Assembly: GCF_020536995.1 (NCBI RefSeq)
Contig: NC_068355.1
Span: 69,252,132-69,316,131, forward strand
Source of the DNA: Dreissena polymorpha
Taxonomy: Eukaryota > Mollusca > Bivalvia > Myida > Dreissenidae
Direction: 5' to 3'
DNA: 64,000 nt
The notes beneath the pieces were generated by a model that was not told the DNA's origin, made no database searches, and was given only the letters and a program-made list of their open reading frames with translations. This document shows, one piece after another, positions 1 through 12,539 of the stretch. Position numbers and translations under genes: made by a program. Every line of letters begins with the position of its first letter. Within the stretch, counting starts at the first letter, position 1.

Positions 1-1085
1 TGTTGTATTCCATCTAGAAGCACATTTGACTTTTCAAAAATAAAAAGATAACGATCTGTTTAAGTACGACGATCATTTTTTGCTTGTAATAAATTCATAT
101 TAACTATGGGTAGAAAAACCGATGACGGTTCTCTACCGGAACTGGGACTTAATCCCGGAAGAACCTCATACAGATAATGTTTCATTTACACAATATAATT
201 AGAATAATAAGGAATAATGTCGATAAGGATATGTTGAATTAATTGTATAAAGCGCTCGAGCTCAGAGCATGTCAAGTTTTTCAAAATTATAAAGATACCG
301 ATCTGCCAAATGGCTTATGGTGACAAGCACGGCGATCACCTTTTGCATTAAATAAATCCATATTTATGGTTCTTGGTAGAGAAACCGGTGCCGGGTCTCT
401 ACCGGAACTGGGACTTTATCAGGGAAGAACCTTATAAAGATAATGTTTCATTTACACAATATAATGAGAATAATAAAAATAATGTTGATAAGGATAATAT
501 TGACTTTATTGTATAAAGCGCTCGAGCTCAGAGCATGTTTAGTTTTTCAAAATTATAAAGATACCGATCTGCCAAATGGCTTATGGTGAAAAGCAAGGCG
601 ATCGCCTTTGGCTTTAAATAAATCCATACTTATGGTTCTTGGTAGAGTAACCGGTGCCGGGTCTCTACCGGAACTGGGACTTAATCCCGGAAGAACCTTA
701 TAAAGATAATGTTTCATTTACACAATATAATGAGAATAATAAGGAATAATGTCGATAAGGATAATGTTGAATTTATTGTATAAAGCGCTCGAGCTCAGAG
801 CATGTCTAGTTTTTCAAAATGATAAAGATGGCTTATGGTTTGGTGATCACCTTTGGCGACCACTTTTGATCAAGGTGATCACCGTCGACTTTAAATAAAG
901 CCATGTTTATGGTTCTTGGCAGGGAAACCGGTTACCGGTCTCTACCGGAACTGGGTCTAAATCCCGGAAGAACCCTATAAATATTTTGTATCATAGCTTG
1001 CGATTTATAAGGATGTGCAGAATGATGGTGTTAAGAATGAGAATGTCAACATATTATATAAAGCGTTCCAGCTAAGAGCAGGTTT
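1..1085. repeat. Tandem array, ~267-bp unit, about four copies
   Basis: The landmark AAGCGCTCGAGCTCAGAGCA recurs at about 250, 516, 783 and, diverged, 1061, giving spacings of 266, 267 and 278 bp. Each unit also holds an accggaactgggacttaatc-like stretch and a tttcatttacacaatataat stretch. The last unit is the most diverged and carries an extra 'gatcacc' run. The array starts before the window, so its full size is unknown. No coding capacity is visible. It looks like a satellite or long minisatellite. Confidence 0.9.
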
Positions 1086-2110
1086 ATGATATGATTATTG
1101 CAGAACCTAAAGAAGGTATATGGCTATATTAGACCGGAACGTTTGGATTGTCGGTTCATCCATCGTCAGGGTTGCATTCACGAGGGCAGAAGAAAGGGCA
1201 TGTGGCACAGATCTTAGTCTCCAATGTTGAGGGGTTAAAATCACATGGGATAATAGAGGTGGTGTGCGTTTAAATCACTTGGATGAATCTGTACGATCTT
1301 TACTCGATATCTGTCTAGGCTATCGTGTTATAATAGCCGCTTTTTTGCGAACGATTCTCTCACTCAACGATTTTCTTTCGAGAATCTTTTTGGCATGATC
1401 CTATTTTAACACATCCTTCCGGGTTCGGGGGATATAAGCTATCATAGTTGTATTGTATAATTTTTGTTAATGTTAAACTCAGCCATTACAGATATTTTAG
1501 TAAACTTAAATAATAAATTAATTCCAAACAAATTACTGTGCTTGTCGTTGGACAACTAAAATTTTATTCGCTTCAGAATAAACCATTTTATCCAACGCAA
1601 GCTATTTAACTATATAGATAAATATATATATTATATATATATGTATATATATATATGCGTATTATCCGTCATACAAGAGTTCAATAGTATATAGTAGGCT
1701 CTAATTCAACGCGCGTTCTTTTACCCTGTAGTCTCAATTCTGAGTAAGTTGCTATTTCATTGTTTATTTAGATTTTTTTTAACTCAGCCTTTACAGATAT
1801 TTGCCAAACTTAAATAATAAATTAATTCCAAACTTATTGTGCTTGTCGTTGGATAATTTATGTAATCTATCCGCATGAAATGTTTCAATCGCATTTTAAA
1901 ATAAAATTTAAAAAAGCTCTTATAGATATCAAAAGTGTTCATTTTACGGAAAATGATTCGTAGATTGTGTGTTGTATATAGTAGATGTCCACGTTGATAC
2001 ATCTCTATTTAATTTTAGCAAATTCATTGTGGGTTTATAATGGTAAGTAAAATTCTTAACATTTATTTTGAATATCTTTTTTTTATAGATATATTTGATA
2101 TGCATCGTTC
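1086..2110. other. Non-coding stretch with a duplicated ~80-bp segment and AT repeat
   Basis: No gene is visible. Two direct copies of a segment beginning aactcagcc and containing cttaaataataaattaatt and gtgcttgtcgttgga lie at about 1475-1560 and 1781-1855. An (AT)n-rich run sits between them near 1614-1660. The copies are clearly related but diverged. They could be remains of one retroposon or the edges of a local duplication. Confidence 0.6.
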
Positions 2111-2387
2111 TTGGATTGTTAGATTTAGTAATGTAATGTGATGGTTTGTTAGATTTAGTAATGTAATGTGATGGTTTGTTAGATTTAATAATGTAATGTG
2201 ATGGTTTGTTAGATTTAGTAATGTAATGTGATGGTTTGTTAGATTTAGTAATATATTGTGATGGTTTGTAAGATTTAGTAATGTAATGTGATGGTTTGTT
2301 AGATTTAGTAATGTAATGTGATGGTTTGTTAGATTTAGTAATGTAATGTGATGGTTTGTTAGATTTTGTAATGTAATGTGATGGTTT
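2111..2387. repeat. 30-bp minisatellite, nine copies
   Basis: The unit tggtttgttagatttagtaa plus tgtaatgtga repeats nine times head to tail with only scattered single-base differences. There are no unique spacers between units, so this is not a CRISPR array. The homogeneity implies recent expansion or gene conversion. It sits in ordinary AT-rich DNA with no flanking gene. Confidence 0.95.
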
Positions 2388-5300
2388 TAATGTAAATGTT
2401 TTAACCAGTTTTACTGTTTGAACTATGACAATACTTCAACAATGGGAAGGAACTGTGTTTGCTTGGTAGCAGATAATTGTGTTATAATTAAAGAAACTGT
2501 TCTGCACAATAATGTGTAGACTCAGGAAAACACCAACATATTTAATAAATAGTAGTTGTCTACTATCTTCCGTCATTAAAAGTGCATAACGCGCACGTAT
2601 TGTAGTCTAGAATGGGTCCTTTTAAGATCACAACCTAGTATCTAAACTATATACTAATACTTTATTTTTATACTGTTTTCTTATTTCTTGGTACAATGTA
2701 AATGCTTATAAAATATGCTATTCTTTTACATGTATTGTTAAAAAATAAAGTGCTTTCAATAAAAGCCTAGTGATCTTTTTGACCTTCATCTAAAACAATG
2801 TCCATCAGCATATGGTAACGAAACAAAAAACAACTCCACACAAACATAATATAACATCCGTAATTTCTTTTCTTTTGCATAATAATTTGATGTTCTCACT
2901 CTAATAAATGCACATCGTTTAATCACACTTAATATATAGACACATTACTATATAGATTGCTATTCATACACTGCAACGTTCAATTTATATATACGAAAAA
3001 GACAGTCAAGGCTTTCTATCGGGGCAAATGGTCTAGCAATTATCCGCAAATAGCCTGAATTATTTCTATTGTGGTTATGCAACAATATATCAATACAATG
3101 TTTCGATCAGTCACTTTTGTTCTGTATTCCAACCAGACAACAATATCCAGTCATGCGCTGCTGGTGTCATCGCATGTTTATGGGAACATTTCATAGAAAA
3201 ACGTTACTATCGTGACAGATAATCTACATTCCAAATAACGTACGAGTCGAGCTCCTGAGTAGGTCTGGGCCATAACAACATTATCAATAATCCTAACGAC
3301 CTTCAAAAAGCATCTGCCACTACAGAAATTAGAACAATAAAGATGCTGTTATGGAGTCGGTTTTTCATGTATGTGATCATTTCTGAAAAAAATACGAGTT
3401 AATTACATTGAAATTACACATGATTTAATGCTTGACACTTATCATCATATGCACTTATATGCACTTTTACCGTTTACGATCTAAATGTATTTTAGTTTGT
3501 TCATGTAAAGATTCGAAAAGTGACACAATATATTGCTTTAAAATGATTGATTACAAAAATCAGAATGCTTAAAAAAATAGTATAGCTTTTTATGATCGTT
3601 CGGCATCTGTATATGATATCTGGCGAAAAACATATATAAATCACCTTTCTCGGCAAAAATGACCTGAAAGCTTGAAACAAAAACAACGGGATATGGGTTT
3701 AAATGTCGTAAAGTAACGTTTACTGTTTTAAATCTATATTTTTTCGGGTTCTCTCTAGTTGATGAAGATTTACATTAAACTTTGAAGTAATAATGTAGTC
3801 TCTAATATTTAAGCAAAACTACATTTTTAGTACACAAATTGCTTTTCCTACAGAACTATTTAAATATATAGTTATGACAGACATTGTTTTCTCCGAATGA
3901 TTGGTATTGCTCTACAGCATGCTTTTTACATAAGAATACTTCTTAATTTTATGCATTTGCAAATACACATCGCAAGTTCTTAAGCACAAATTTCAGTTTG
4001 AGGTAATCAGAGTGCAAGGCATCGTGCATTATTAACGCAGGCTTTGTATGTCACAGTGTACTAAATACTTAAGTTTGTGCAGTGCGAAACTCTTGCATAC
4101 AAAATGCGTTGGATCAATGGCCAATGTTGCTTTAACTGAAATTAGGAATACTAGGGGCATGGAGGCAGGAAATTGGCGCGCGTGCCCGAGTACTGTTCAT
4201 TTACGCTGAGACATGTGTGTACATAACGTTTACTTTACTGCAAAACAGTCAATACTCAAATATGATGGATCGTGGGATTTAAAAAAACGTGACATTGGTC
4301 GACACAATTTTCAAGTTGCAAAGGAATTTGAGGCATTGTTGGCGCTTTCGATTTAACTCTTCTTACTTAACAATTGTTGATAATTTTTCATGTAAATAAC
4401 ATAGTCCTTGAACATAGATTATGAACATCGAAATCCGTTGATCCATGTATTATCAAAAGCATATCTTTTAACTAACTATGTGTTTGTTTATGTATCGATT
4501 TGAGAAGACGAGTCTGTTATTTTGCCTATTAACGTGTAATGCATAACCTCCATTGAAATGTGTGCCATGCCGATTATTTAAATAATGGACTTTCTGTGCA
4601 ACCGTATTTGATTATATTATAAGGCCGTCATTCAACATTTTGAAGCCTCTTAGTGAAATTATTTGGAGTTGTTACCAACTCGTCCGACATACATGTGTCA
4701 TTATTGGTATACAACGCAGTCTGAATAAGGTAAGGGTTTGAATAGAGTGGGTGGATATATTTGGTTAGAACATCAAGGTTTATTGATGGACTCCTAAAGT
4801 TGAAATTGTTTAAATAGAAAATGTATTATTGCGTCATGACTCCGAACGACGTTATCGTATTAAAAAATCGGGTTCGTGGTTTCATTTACATGCTAGCAGC
4901 CGCACTTCTATAACGTCGATACCTACTTTTTTCGTCTTCCAATTACATTATACTTAACGATCGAGATTTGTAATTCTATACTCTGTTAAACATCATCTTA
5001 ATATACTTGAACACATGTTTTCGGCTAATAATACAAAGCATTTATGTTAATCAAAAATTACTGTTAAGTTTGAAGATTGTATACTACAGCAGGAATCTTG
5101 CGGGTTGCTATCAACTTAAAAGTACCCGGAAAAAAACAACGTTTGAATCAAGGCAAGCTCTTTCTTACATTTGTCAAGTCTTCTTTTTATTTCTGAAATG
5201 CAATTTAGCTTATAATAAACTTTAAGAAAAGGTGTGATGGTACCGATGTACAAAATATTGCCTTTTACTTTTACTAACGATGAAGGTTCTACATTAAATT

Positions 5301-6349
5301 GCATAATTATTTGAATTCATATATAATTGTGACCTTAATACGACACAGTCAACAATATAAAATGTTTGAATGGCATTACCCGGATATTGTCTGGTGTAGT
5401 TCATCAAATGGCGTTTCACGGGAAAAAGACGAGCTGTAGTAAAAATTGGTAGCTAGGTACGTTTTGAGTAGCAACAATTTTCTTTGTTATGGAAATGTGC
5501 ATGGGACGCTTGCTCTAAACATGTGCAAAATCAACAGACTGGATAAAACTATTCAAAAAGTATAAATATTTATCTCTTTGTACGCACAAGGGAAGTATTC
5601 TTACAAAACCGTATACTAATGACAGTAAATTTATAAAGTCACGGTATGTTAACGCTTTTATTGAGCTTTAAACTGCGACTTAATTTGATATAACTTTCCA
5701 AGACTGTTCCTTAGAGGGTTTATCTGTGAGGAGGTCATAATTTGTTCGGTTCGCAGATTAATTAAGTCACTGTACCGAAAATGGTGTTTTCAAAATGATA
5801 ATTTTAAAAACCTTTTTCTCGGAAACCGCAAGGAAGTGTTAAATATTTGGAAATTAGCCTCGTGTTTTGGTCCTCTGCAAAGTATGCTCAAATTATGGCC
5901 AACATGTCTTTATTGTTTAAACCACAAATGTCACCATGTCGATAAAGACTGTATGGTAAATAAAGCCATTAAACATCTAATTGTCTTAACCCGCAAAACG
6001 TATGACTTTAAAATTCAACGTCCGCTAGCATCTATAGGTCCTGTAAGAAGTATGTACGCAGTTTTCAACCGGGGTCAAAACTGGGTTGTCTAACATAAAC
6101 TTAAAAAAGGAAATATCTAAAATTATTCGATTCGGAAACGTCAAAGCCTCTGGTGCTCATATGTGGAATGTGTTATCATATAAAGATCCTTTATGATGTT
6201 TGTTATAGTATTTGGAAAGAAAATGGTTAAAATCGAGATTCACTATTGATCATGAAATTTATAGAAACCACTGTGCCAAAATGAACAAAATGTTGAATAA
6301 AACACGTGTAGATTTTTTATTCATATTAAGTAACATCCTGTGGCCGTGA
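2388..6349. other. Non-coding AT-rich DNA, nothing recognised
   Basis: I see no gene, RNA gene or repeat family I can name in this 4-kb stretch. Open frames are short (up to about 85 codons), lack recognisable domains and look like chance. Old unrecognised repeats are likely but cannot be claimed from reading alone. Confidence 0.5.
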
Positions 6350-6359
6350 TCAAAAGAGC

Positions 6360-8140
6360 ATGCACAAAATCACAAAACACTTACTAGATGGTCCATCTGA
6401 AATAGATCTACCGTCTGGCAAAACATCCGATGAGTTAGCACAAGATTTCAATGTTTTTTTCATAGATGAAGTTGGAGATATCAGAAAAGATATTTCTGAA
6501 CATGCCCTATCTCATTCAAATTCAAAACAGAGTAATGATTAGAACCCAACAGCAGAAACATGTAATTTGACACATTTCCGTCCGACAAATGAGGAAGAAG
6601 TTGAAAAGTCATCATCAAATCCCAAAATAAAACTTGCGAGCTTGACCTTATTCCAACTTTGCTCATGAAAGAATGCAAAACTAAACTGCTACCAATACTG
6701 ACAAAAATCATCAATCTTCCGATGGAAACAGCACGTGTACCAAGATCATTTAAAACATCACGTATAAGACCTTTATTGAAAAAGCCCACCTTAGATATAA
6801 AAAAAACACTACAAAACTATCGCCCGGTTTCGAATCTGCCATATGCTTCAAAAGTATGGAGAAAGTTGTCAGCAAAATAATAAATGAACATTTGACAGAA
6901 AACAATTTAAATGAAGAAAACCAGTCTGCATACAGGAAGTTTTACTTAACAGAAACAGCTTTGTTAGAAGTTCAAAACGATGTCCTACAGTCATTAGATA
7001 AGACAAATGTCACTGTCTTTGTGACGCTGGATCTCTCTGCCGCTTTCGGAACCATCGACCACACAACCCTTTTAAACCGCCTCGAACAACAGTTTGGCTT
7101 TGCTGAAAAACTACTACAGTGGGTAGCTTCCTACCTATCTGACCGCTTCCAAACGGTGACCATAGACGGCAAGGAATCAGAACCAGTGCTGCTGACCTTC
7201 AACTTACCCAGGGATCTGTGTTAGGCCCAACATTGTATACTTAACCTGTTGGAGAAATTTGCAAAAAACATGGACGCGGGCATCACTTCTACGCCGATGA
7301 CTCGCAGCTCTACCTTTCCTTCGAACCCACCGATGGAGCAGCCCAAATCGAAACACGAAATCGAGTTGAAAAGTGCCTCCAAGATATCATCTCGTGGATG
7401 AATACACATATGCTCCAACTAAACACCGACAAAACAGAGGTCATAGTATTTTCAAGTCAAAATAACGCCAAGTACGTAGATGGGTTTACTGTTAAAGTAG
7501 GGCACTCGACAATTAAACTATCGCAATACGTTCAAATTCTCGGTGCTTGTTTATTTTTCAAGAATGAACATGGAACACCATATTAATGCTATAAGTAGAT
7601 CATGTTTCGGTCAGATTAGGCAAATAGGTCACATCAGGCAATATCTTACACCAAATGCCACAAAATCATTGGTTTATTCACTTGTCACATCACGGTTAGA
7701 CTATTGCAATGCACTGCTGTATGGAACACAAAAATCAACTATCAAGAAACTACAAAATGTTCAGAACACTGCGGCGCGTGTAATCACACGAACATTCCGC
7801 TATAGTCATATAACGCCGATCCTAAAAAAATTACACTGGCTCCCAGCAGAAAAAAAGAATTCACTTCAAAATACTTACCAATGCGTTCAAAACCTTAAAT
7901 GGGAAATCGCCTGTATATCTGAAAAACATACTTGAAGTCTACGAACCTAGGCGAAACTTTAGATCAAAGAACGAAGCGACTTCATTAGTGATTCCAACGA
8001 AGATTCAATCCGTATCATACGGCGAGCGAAGTTTCATGTACGCTGCTCCCAAACTCTGGAACTCATTTCCATCAAACATTCGAGGTTCTTCAACACTGTA
8101 TTCCTTCAAAAATGCACTGAAAACTCACCTCTCCCTCTAA
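6360..8140 (+). pseudogene. LINE reverse transcriptase, decayed, N-terminus missing
   Basis: In order: linker (KITKHLLDGP...DFNVFF), RT fingers (NYRPVSNLPYASK), the A block at about 7030 read as LDLSAAFGTIDH, the B/C region with the intact FYADDSQLYLSF catalytic box near 7280, then thumb and C-terminal regions (SRLDYCNALLYG, AARVITRTF, LKKLHWLP, AAPKLWNSFPSN). In the A block the expected catalytic Asp of AFDTIDH is Gly, so the enzyme would be dead even without the other lesions. The frame is broken by an in-frame TAG near 6540, shifts near 6600-6650, 6860 and 7200, a TAA after LYT near 7240, and shifts near 7550 and 7850. Endonuclease and ORF1 are absent. This is a relic, not an active element. 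Confidence 0.9.
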
Positions 8141-8190
8141 TCTTATGCAATATAAGCAGTGGTTTATTCCATTTATTATATACAATCTCA

Positions 8191-8600
8191 ATCAGCATGA
8201 ACTGGAATTAGCCCTTTTAAAGGAAGCATAATTATTCCTTTGGGGGTTTGTGGACTCGTGTTAATGGTATCATGACATTACCCTTGTCTCAATCAATCAG
8301 CATGTACTGGAATTAACTCTTTTAAAGGAAGCATAATTATTCCTTTGGGGGTTTGTTGACTCGTGTTTATGGTATCCTTACCTTACCCTTGTCTCTGTTT
8401 TGCCTTGCTGATCTTTCTAATCTATGGTTACTGTGTATGTTTTTTTCACGTAGAACTTATAGTTTAAGTTTTAGATTTAATTTTATTGTTTCATTAATTG
8501 TCTTATAGCTATACACATAGAGTAGTTTTTATAGTGTCTTGTTGATCTTTCTAATCTATGGTTTACTGTGCATGCTGTTACGTAGAACTTAAAGTATAAG
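8191..8600 (+). repeat. Two tandem duplications inside the LINE 3' UTR
   Basis: A 105-bp segment beginning atcagcatg and containing aattattcctttgggggttt occurs at 8191 and 8296. A second segment beginning atctttctaatctatggt and containing tacgtagaactta occurs at 8411 and 8545 (134-bp period). The short phrase aattattcctttggg appears once more just past the tail near 8773. 3'-UTR duplications of this kind help define LINE subfamilies. Confidence 0.8.
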
Positions 8601-8775
8601 ATTAATATAGTAGTTGTATAGTATAATTGTGTACTTTTGAGCGATTTCTTTTGAAACAGTGTTGCAAAATGTATTTGATCTGCGATACGTCAAATGTTCT
8701 TATGTAAAGCGCCTTTGAACATGCACTCTTGCATGAAAAGGGCGTTATATAAATCCGGTATAATAATAATAGTAA

Positions 8776-9572
8776 TTATTCCTTTGGGATCAACAGTAGC
8801 CTAACCCGGTATACTAAGTTTGACGTCGAATAATATATCGAATACTGGAATCGCAAAGCGCATACTTTCATATTTGGAATTTTAGCAACAGAGACATCTT
8901 CTTTAGAACTTCTAAACAGTATACTCAAATTACGCCTCTTACTTAAAAACATATATCACTTCCAATATGTTGCAAAACTAATATTAACTTTCAGCAAACT
9001 ACGTTTTGAAACCTTCTCCGAAACAAAACCCGGATCTTTGACGTCAAGTACGTAACATCACATAGCGTCCATCTTTAAAGGTTGTTGAAAAAAAATGCTT
9101 CTGGTGTCAAAACTGGTCCAGACTGTCAAAACGATGATTTATAGAGCAATATAAAGCAATAAATAAATAAAACTTTGCTGGCAAAATCTAACGCACTTCA
9201 GCCGTGACATACATGCCTTAAAACCTTAAAAGAGTATATTTTAGACGCCATGTTAGTTAAACAACTATGTTTGTTTGATTCATTATGAATGTATGAAAGT
9301 ATTCATTCGATTATTAAGTATACTTATTTTTTTCCTTATTTGTTAATAACAAAATGTTTAACTCAAATTGTATATTCCGAAATAATCTCGAGTATTGGGA
9401 TTTAATGTATTATAGAAAAATAAACCGATATATAATTTTTGTGTTAAGATTTTTAACATATGAATACTAATTTTCTTAGAAACAAATATATTTTCAATGT
9501 ATGTGTAAGTGAAAATAAAATAAGTGATATAGTAATTAATCTTTAATTAAGTTTCTAATACGCGTGATATAT
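8776..9572. other. Non-coding spacer
   Basis: Between the end of the LINE tail and the left terminal repeat of the next element I see only AT-rich unique sequence, with no gene and no recognised repeat. Confidence 0.5.
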
Positions 9573-9735
9573 TAGTCCGGTAGAAACTGGCATATACCCG
9601 ACATTGTGGTGTATAGTAAATGTTTAAGTGTTTTTTTTAAGGGGACATGTAACTGATGAAGATTCCAAATGATGCCGGGCTGTTCTATTTTAGAAATCCA
9701 AGATGGCGTCTAAGATAGCTATTGATTCCAAATGT
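9573..9735 (+). repeat. Left terminal inverted repeat (pairs with 18056-18219)
   Basis: It reads TAGTCCGGTAGAAACTGG, then cccgacattgtggtgtatag, aaggggacatgtaactgatg and atccaagatggcgtctaaga. Each block has an inverted counterpart, in the same order, at the right end of the element. Indels have accumulated, so the arms are old. Confidence 0.75.
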
Positions 9736-10032
9736 AAACGTAGATTGTGATATACTCGTGACCATATCCATTATTTTGAATATTGTTAACCTTCAATATA
9801 ATGATATTATGACGGTTTATAATTGCAAGTGAAACAATCTAAATCGAATTCCAGATTACACACACGATTGATGGCAATATGGGCGCGTATACAGATAATT
9901 ACAGTTAACACTTCATTCCACTTCATGTACATTGAATCGGAATTTCATGCTCTACCAACTGATATATGTTTATTTTTTGAATTGCATTTTGTAACGACCA
10001 TTTAATAATATTCACTTAAATCCATTACATTC
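9736..10032. other. Internal spacer between left TIR and inserted LINE
   Basis: No gene is recognised here. A 60-codon open frame at 9823-10005 has no recognisable features and is probably chance. Confidence 0.4.
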
Positions 10033-10038
10033 ATTAGT

Positions 10039-10379
10039 AGAACAGAACAGAATAGTTTATTTTGACTTAAGCATATATACAGCTCATCGTCATAAAAATA
10101 CATATACAATTAAAGCATGCGTTTCGATTAAATACAAAACATACATCATTTCGACAAAAATGAAATACAACATGTTTAAGTGAGAATGTCACATGGAAGA
10201 GGTAAATACCTAGTGGCCACATAATGTGAAGACGTTGTTTAATGACTGCAACAAGTATAACATTATACCAAGCTTATTGGCTATTTGAAATATATATAAT
10301 GTATACTGCATATATAAGACATGTTCTCGCATTCCAAAGCCTTTTACACAAAACATGGCTAGTTTTCTTAACACTTTTT
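10039..10379 (-). other. LINE 3' UTR and (TTCTG)n end
   Basis: It extends from the ORF2 stop to the terminal motif, which reads CTATTCTGTTCTGTTCT on the minus strand. The landmarks gagaatgtcaca, catgcgtt and acatcat are shared in the same order with 52341-52660, which defines this as the conserved 3' region of the family. Confidence 0.8.
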
Positions 10380-12506
10380 TTAACTATTAAGTAGTTCGAT
10401 AAACTTTAACATATTTGGACGAAAACTATAATACTTTGGGATAAGTGCTTTCCTAACATCGGCATAGTAAGGACATGTAAGAACAAAGTGATATTCATCC
10501 TCGATATCATTAAGGTTGCATAAAACACATTTACGTTGATCTCTAACAATGCTCTGGTGTCTACTCGTTTCAATAAATAATTTGTAAGACGACAAACGTA
10601 ATTTTGCAATAATATTCCTACGTGTTTTTGTTTCACCAATATCAAGATAAGCCGATATTTCGAATACTGGTTTATATAATTCCTTATATACAATCATTGA
10701 ACTTGATGATGTGGCACTTATATTCCAGTTAGTGATATACTGGTCTCGTTATATGTTTTAAGTAACGGGATTAATTGATTAGAGTTCACAGATTCGGGGA
10801 ATAGCCAAACATCGTTAAAACCGGTTTGGTTAAGAGTGTCCCGTACTTTTGATGAACAATTGTTATGTTTGCGTTCAATTTCTAATCTCTGTGATAGAAT
10901 ATTTTATTTTAAGTAATCAATTACCATTCTTTAAAGTATATAATTTCAAAAAGTATTTGACGATTCTGACATATCTGTCTAAGTATAAGGGGATTTTCGA
11001 TGAACGCGCTCAATGTTTTCCACTTTGATACATCCCAAACCTCACATTTATAGTTTAGAATTGATGATACATGTGCTTTAAATAAATTTAACATGATATT
11101 TTTAGGTACGTCCATGTCTTTTGTTAACGCGAACAAAGAATGCATCGCTTTGAAAGCTTTTACCATACAGTGTATTTGTTGCGGGCACAAATGATCCACC
11201 GCTGGACATGACAAATCCCAGGTAATTAAAATGACTACCACTTTCTAGTTCTTGACCTTTATATGTCCATTTTAATGTTTAACTGATTGTACCCCCGTTT
11301 CGAAATACCATGACCTTTGTTTATTAATGTTAATCGTTAAATTCCGCCTATCGCAGTATGTTTCTAAATTGTTTAATGATTCTTGAAAACCCTCTCGGGT
11401 TTCAGAAAACAAAGCCGCGTCGTCAGCGAATAATAATAGCTATATCGATATTTAATCTAGTGTAATTCCGGCGTTTATTCCATTTTGCAAATCGAATTCG
11501 ATTTTGTTAATACAGTATTTAGTTAAACAATATTTCTAACGGTCTGACGATGACATGTATTGTTTCAGTAAAATATTCATATATAATACTATCACAAGCA
11601 TGAGCTTTATTGTTTTTCAACCGTTTCGTTGCCTTAATAATTTCTTCTGTCGATATTTGATTATTCGGGGTACGAAGGCTCTGTGTGCCTATTATCAACC
11701 TCATGTAAAAATGTATCAACATCAAACGATTTTATATTTACGTCACCGTCGTCTGCTAATTTTCTGAAATACTCGTGAAATTCGATTAACGATATCGTAT
11801 CTGCGTTTTGTGATGTAGTGTTACGTTTAAATAGTTTCTAAAATTCACGAGGTGATTTCCGTCTCATACTATTCATTTGTTTGCTTACATCATTGTTGTA
11901 TTTTAATTTCGTTTTTCTACACGTATACTTGTAATCCTTTTTCGATGCAATCATTTTCTGGCGTGTATGTCCATTTTTATTTAGATTGTACTCGTATAAA
12001 GCTTGTTAAGAAACATTTATTAGAAGAAATGTAAAAAGTTGAGAAACAAGAGTATCTGTATTATTAACTTTTTATCATTTGGTTGTAGATCTGTAAACCA
12101 TATTGTAATACACTTTTAAAATGTAAACTATATTGCTATACATTTTAAAACTGTAAACCATTTTGCAATACATTTTTAAACTGTGTTTATGCAATCCTGT
12201 CAAGTTCATCATCATACGATGTGTTTTCGTGTTTAAAAACAACAATTATTTTATTAATACCATAATATGACATTGTGAGACCGTTGTCACTTTTTTCCAT
12301 CATATATTACGAATTTATGATATAATATTACGTAACTCAGATCTACATGTGACGGCTTTGGACCCCGTTGGAAATAAATTGTGTACGATCTTTCGTCAAA
12401 ACTTTACGGGTTATCCAGTGCACTTTTATATCTATATTTCAATATAATTTAATTTTGACCAATAAGTGTGATAAAGTGTCATAGATTAGAAACCATATTA
12501 TATATA

Positions 12507-12539
<33 letters not shown>

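Larger units (their letters stand above)
6350..8775 (+). mobile_element. 5'-truncated L2/CR1-type LINE
   Basis: The element begins inside the linker between endonuclease and reverse transcriptase and runs through RT, the C-terminal domain and a 3' UTR. It ends in the hallmark tail tgtaaagcgcctttgaacat ... gttatataaatccggtataataataatagt. A start in the linker is typical of incomplete target-primed reverse transcription. Family assignment rests on the phrases YRPVSNLPYASK, LDLSAA, FYADDSQLYLSF, SRLDYCNALLYG and LKKLHWLP, all standard in L2/CR1-group elements of aquatic animals. The 3' UTR holds two internal tandem duplications. I saw no clear target-site duplication. Confidence 0.9.

Noticed and set aside
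2111-2387. CRISPR-like array of 30-bp repeats
   Set aside because: The repeats abut with no unique spacers, and the DNA is eukaryotic; it is a minisatellite.
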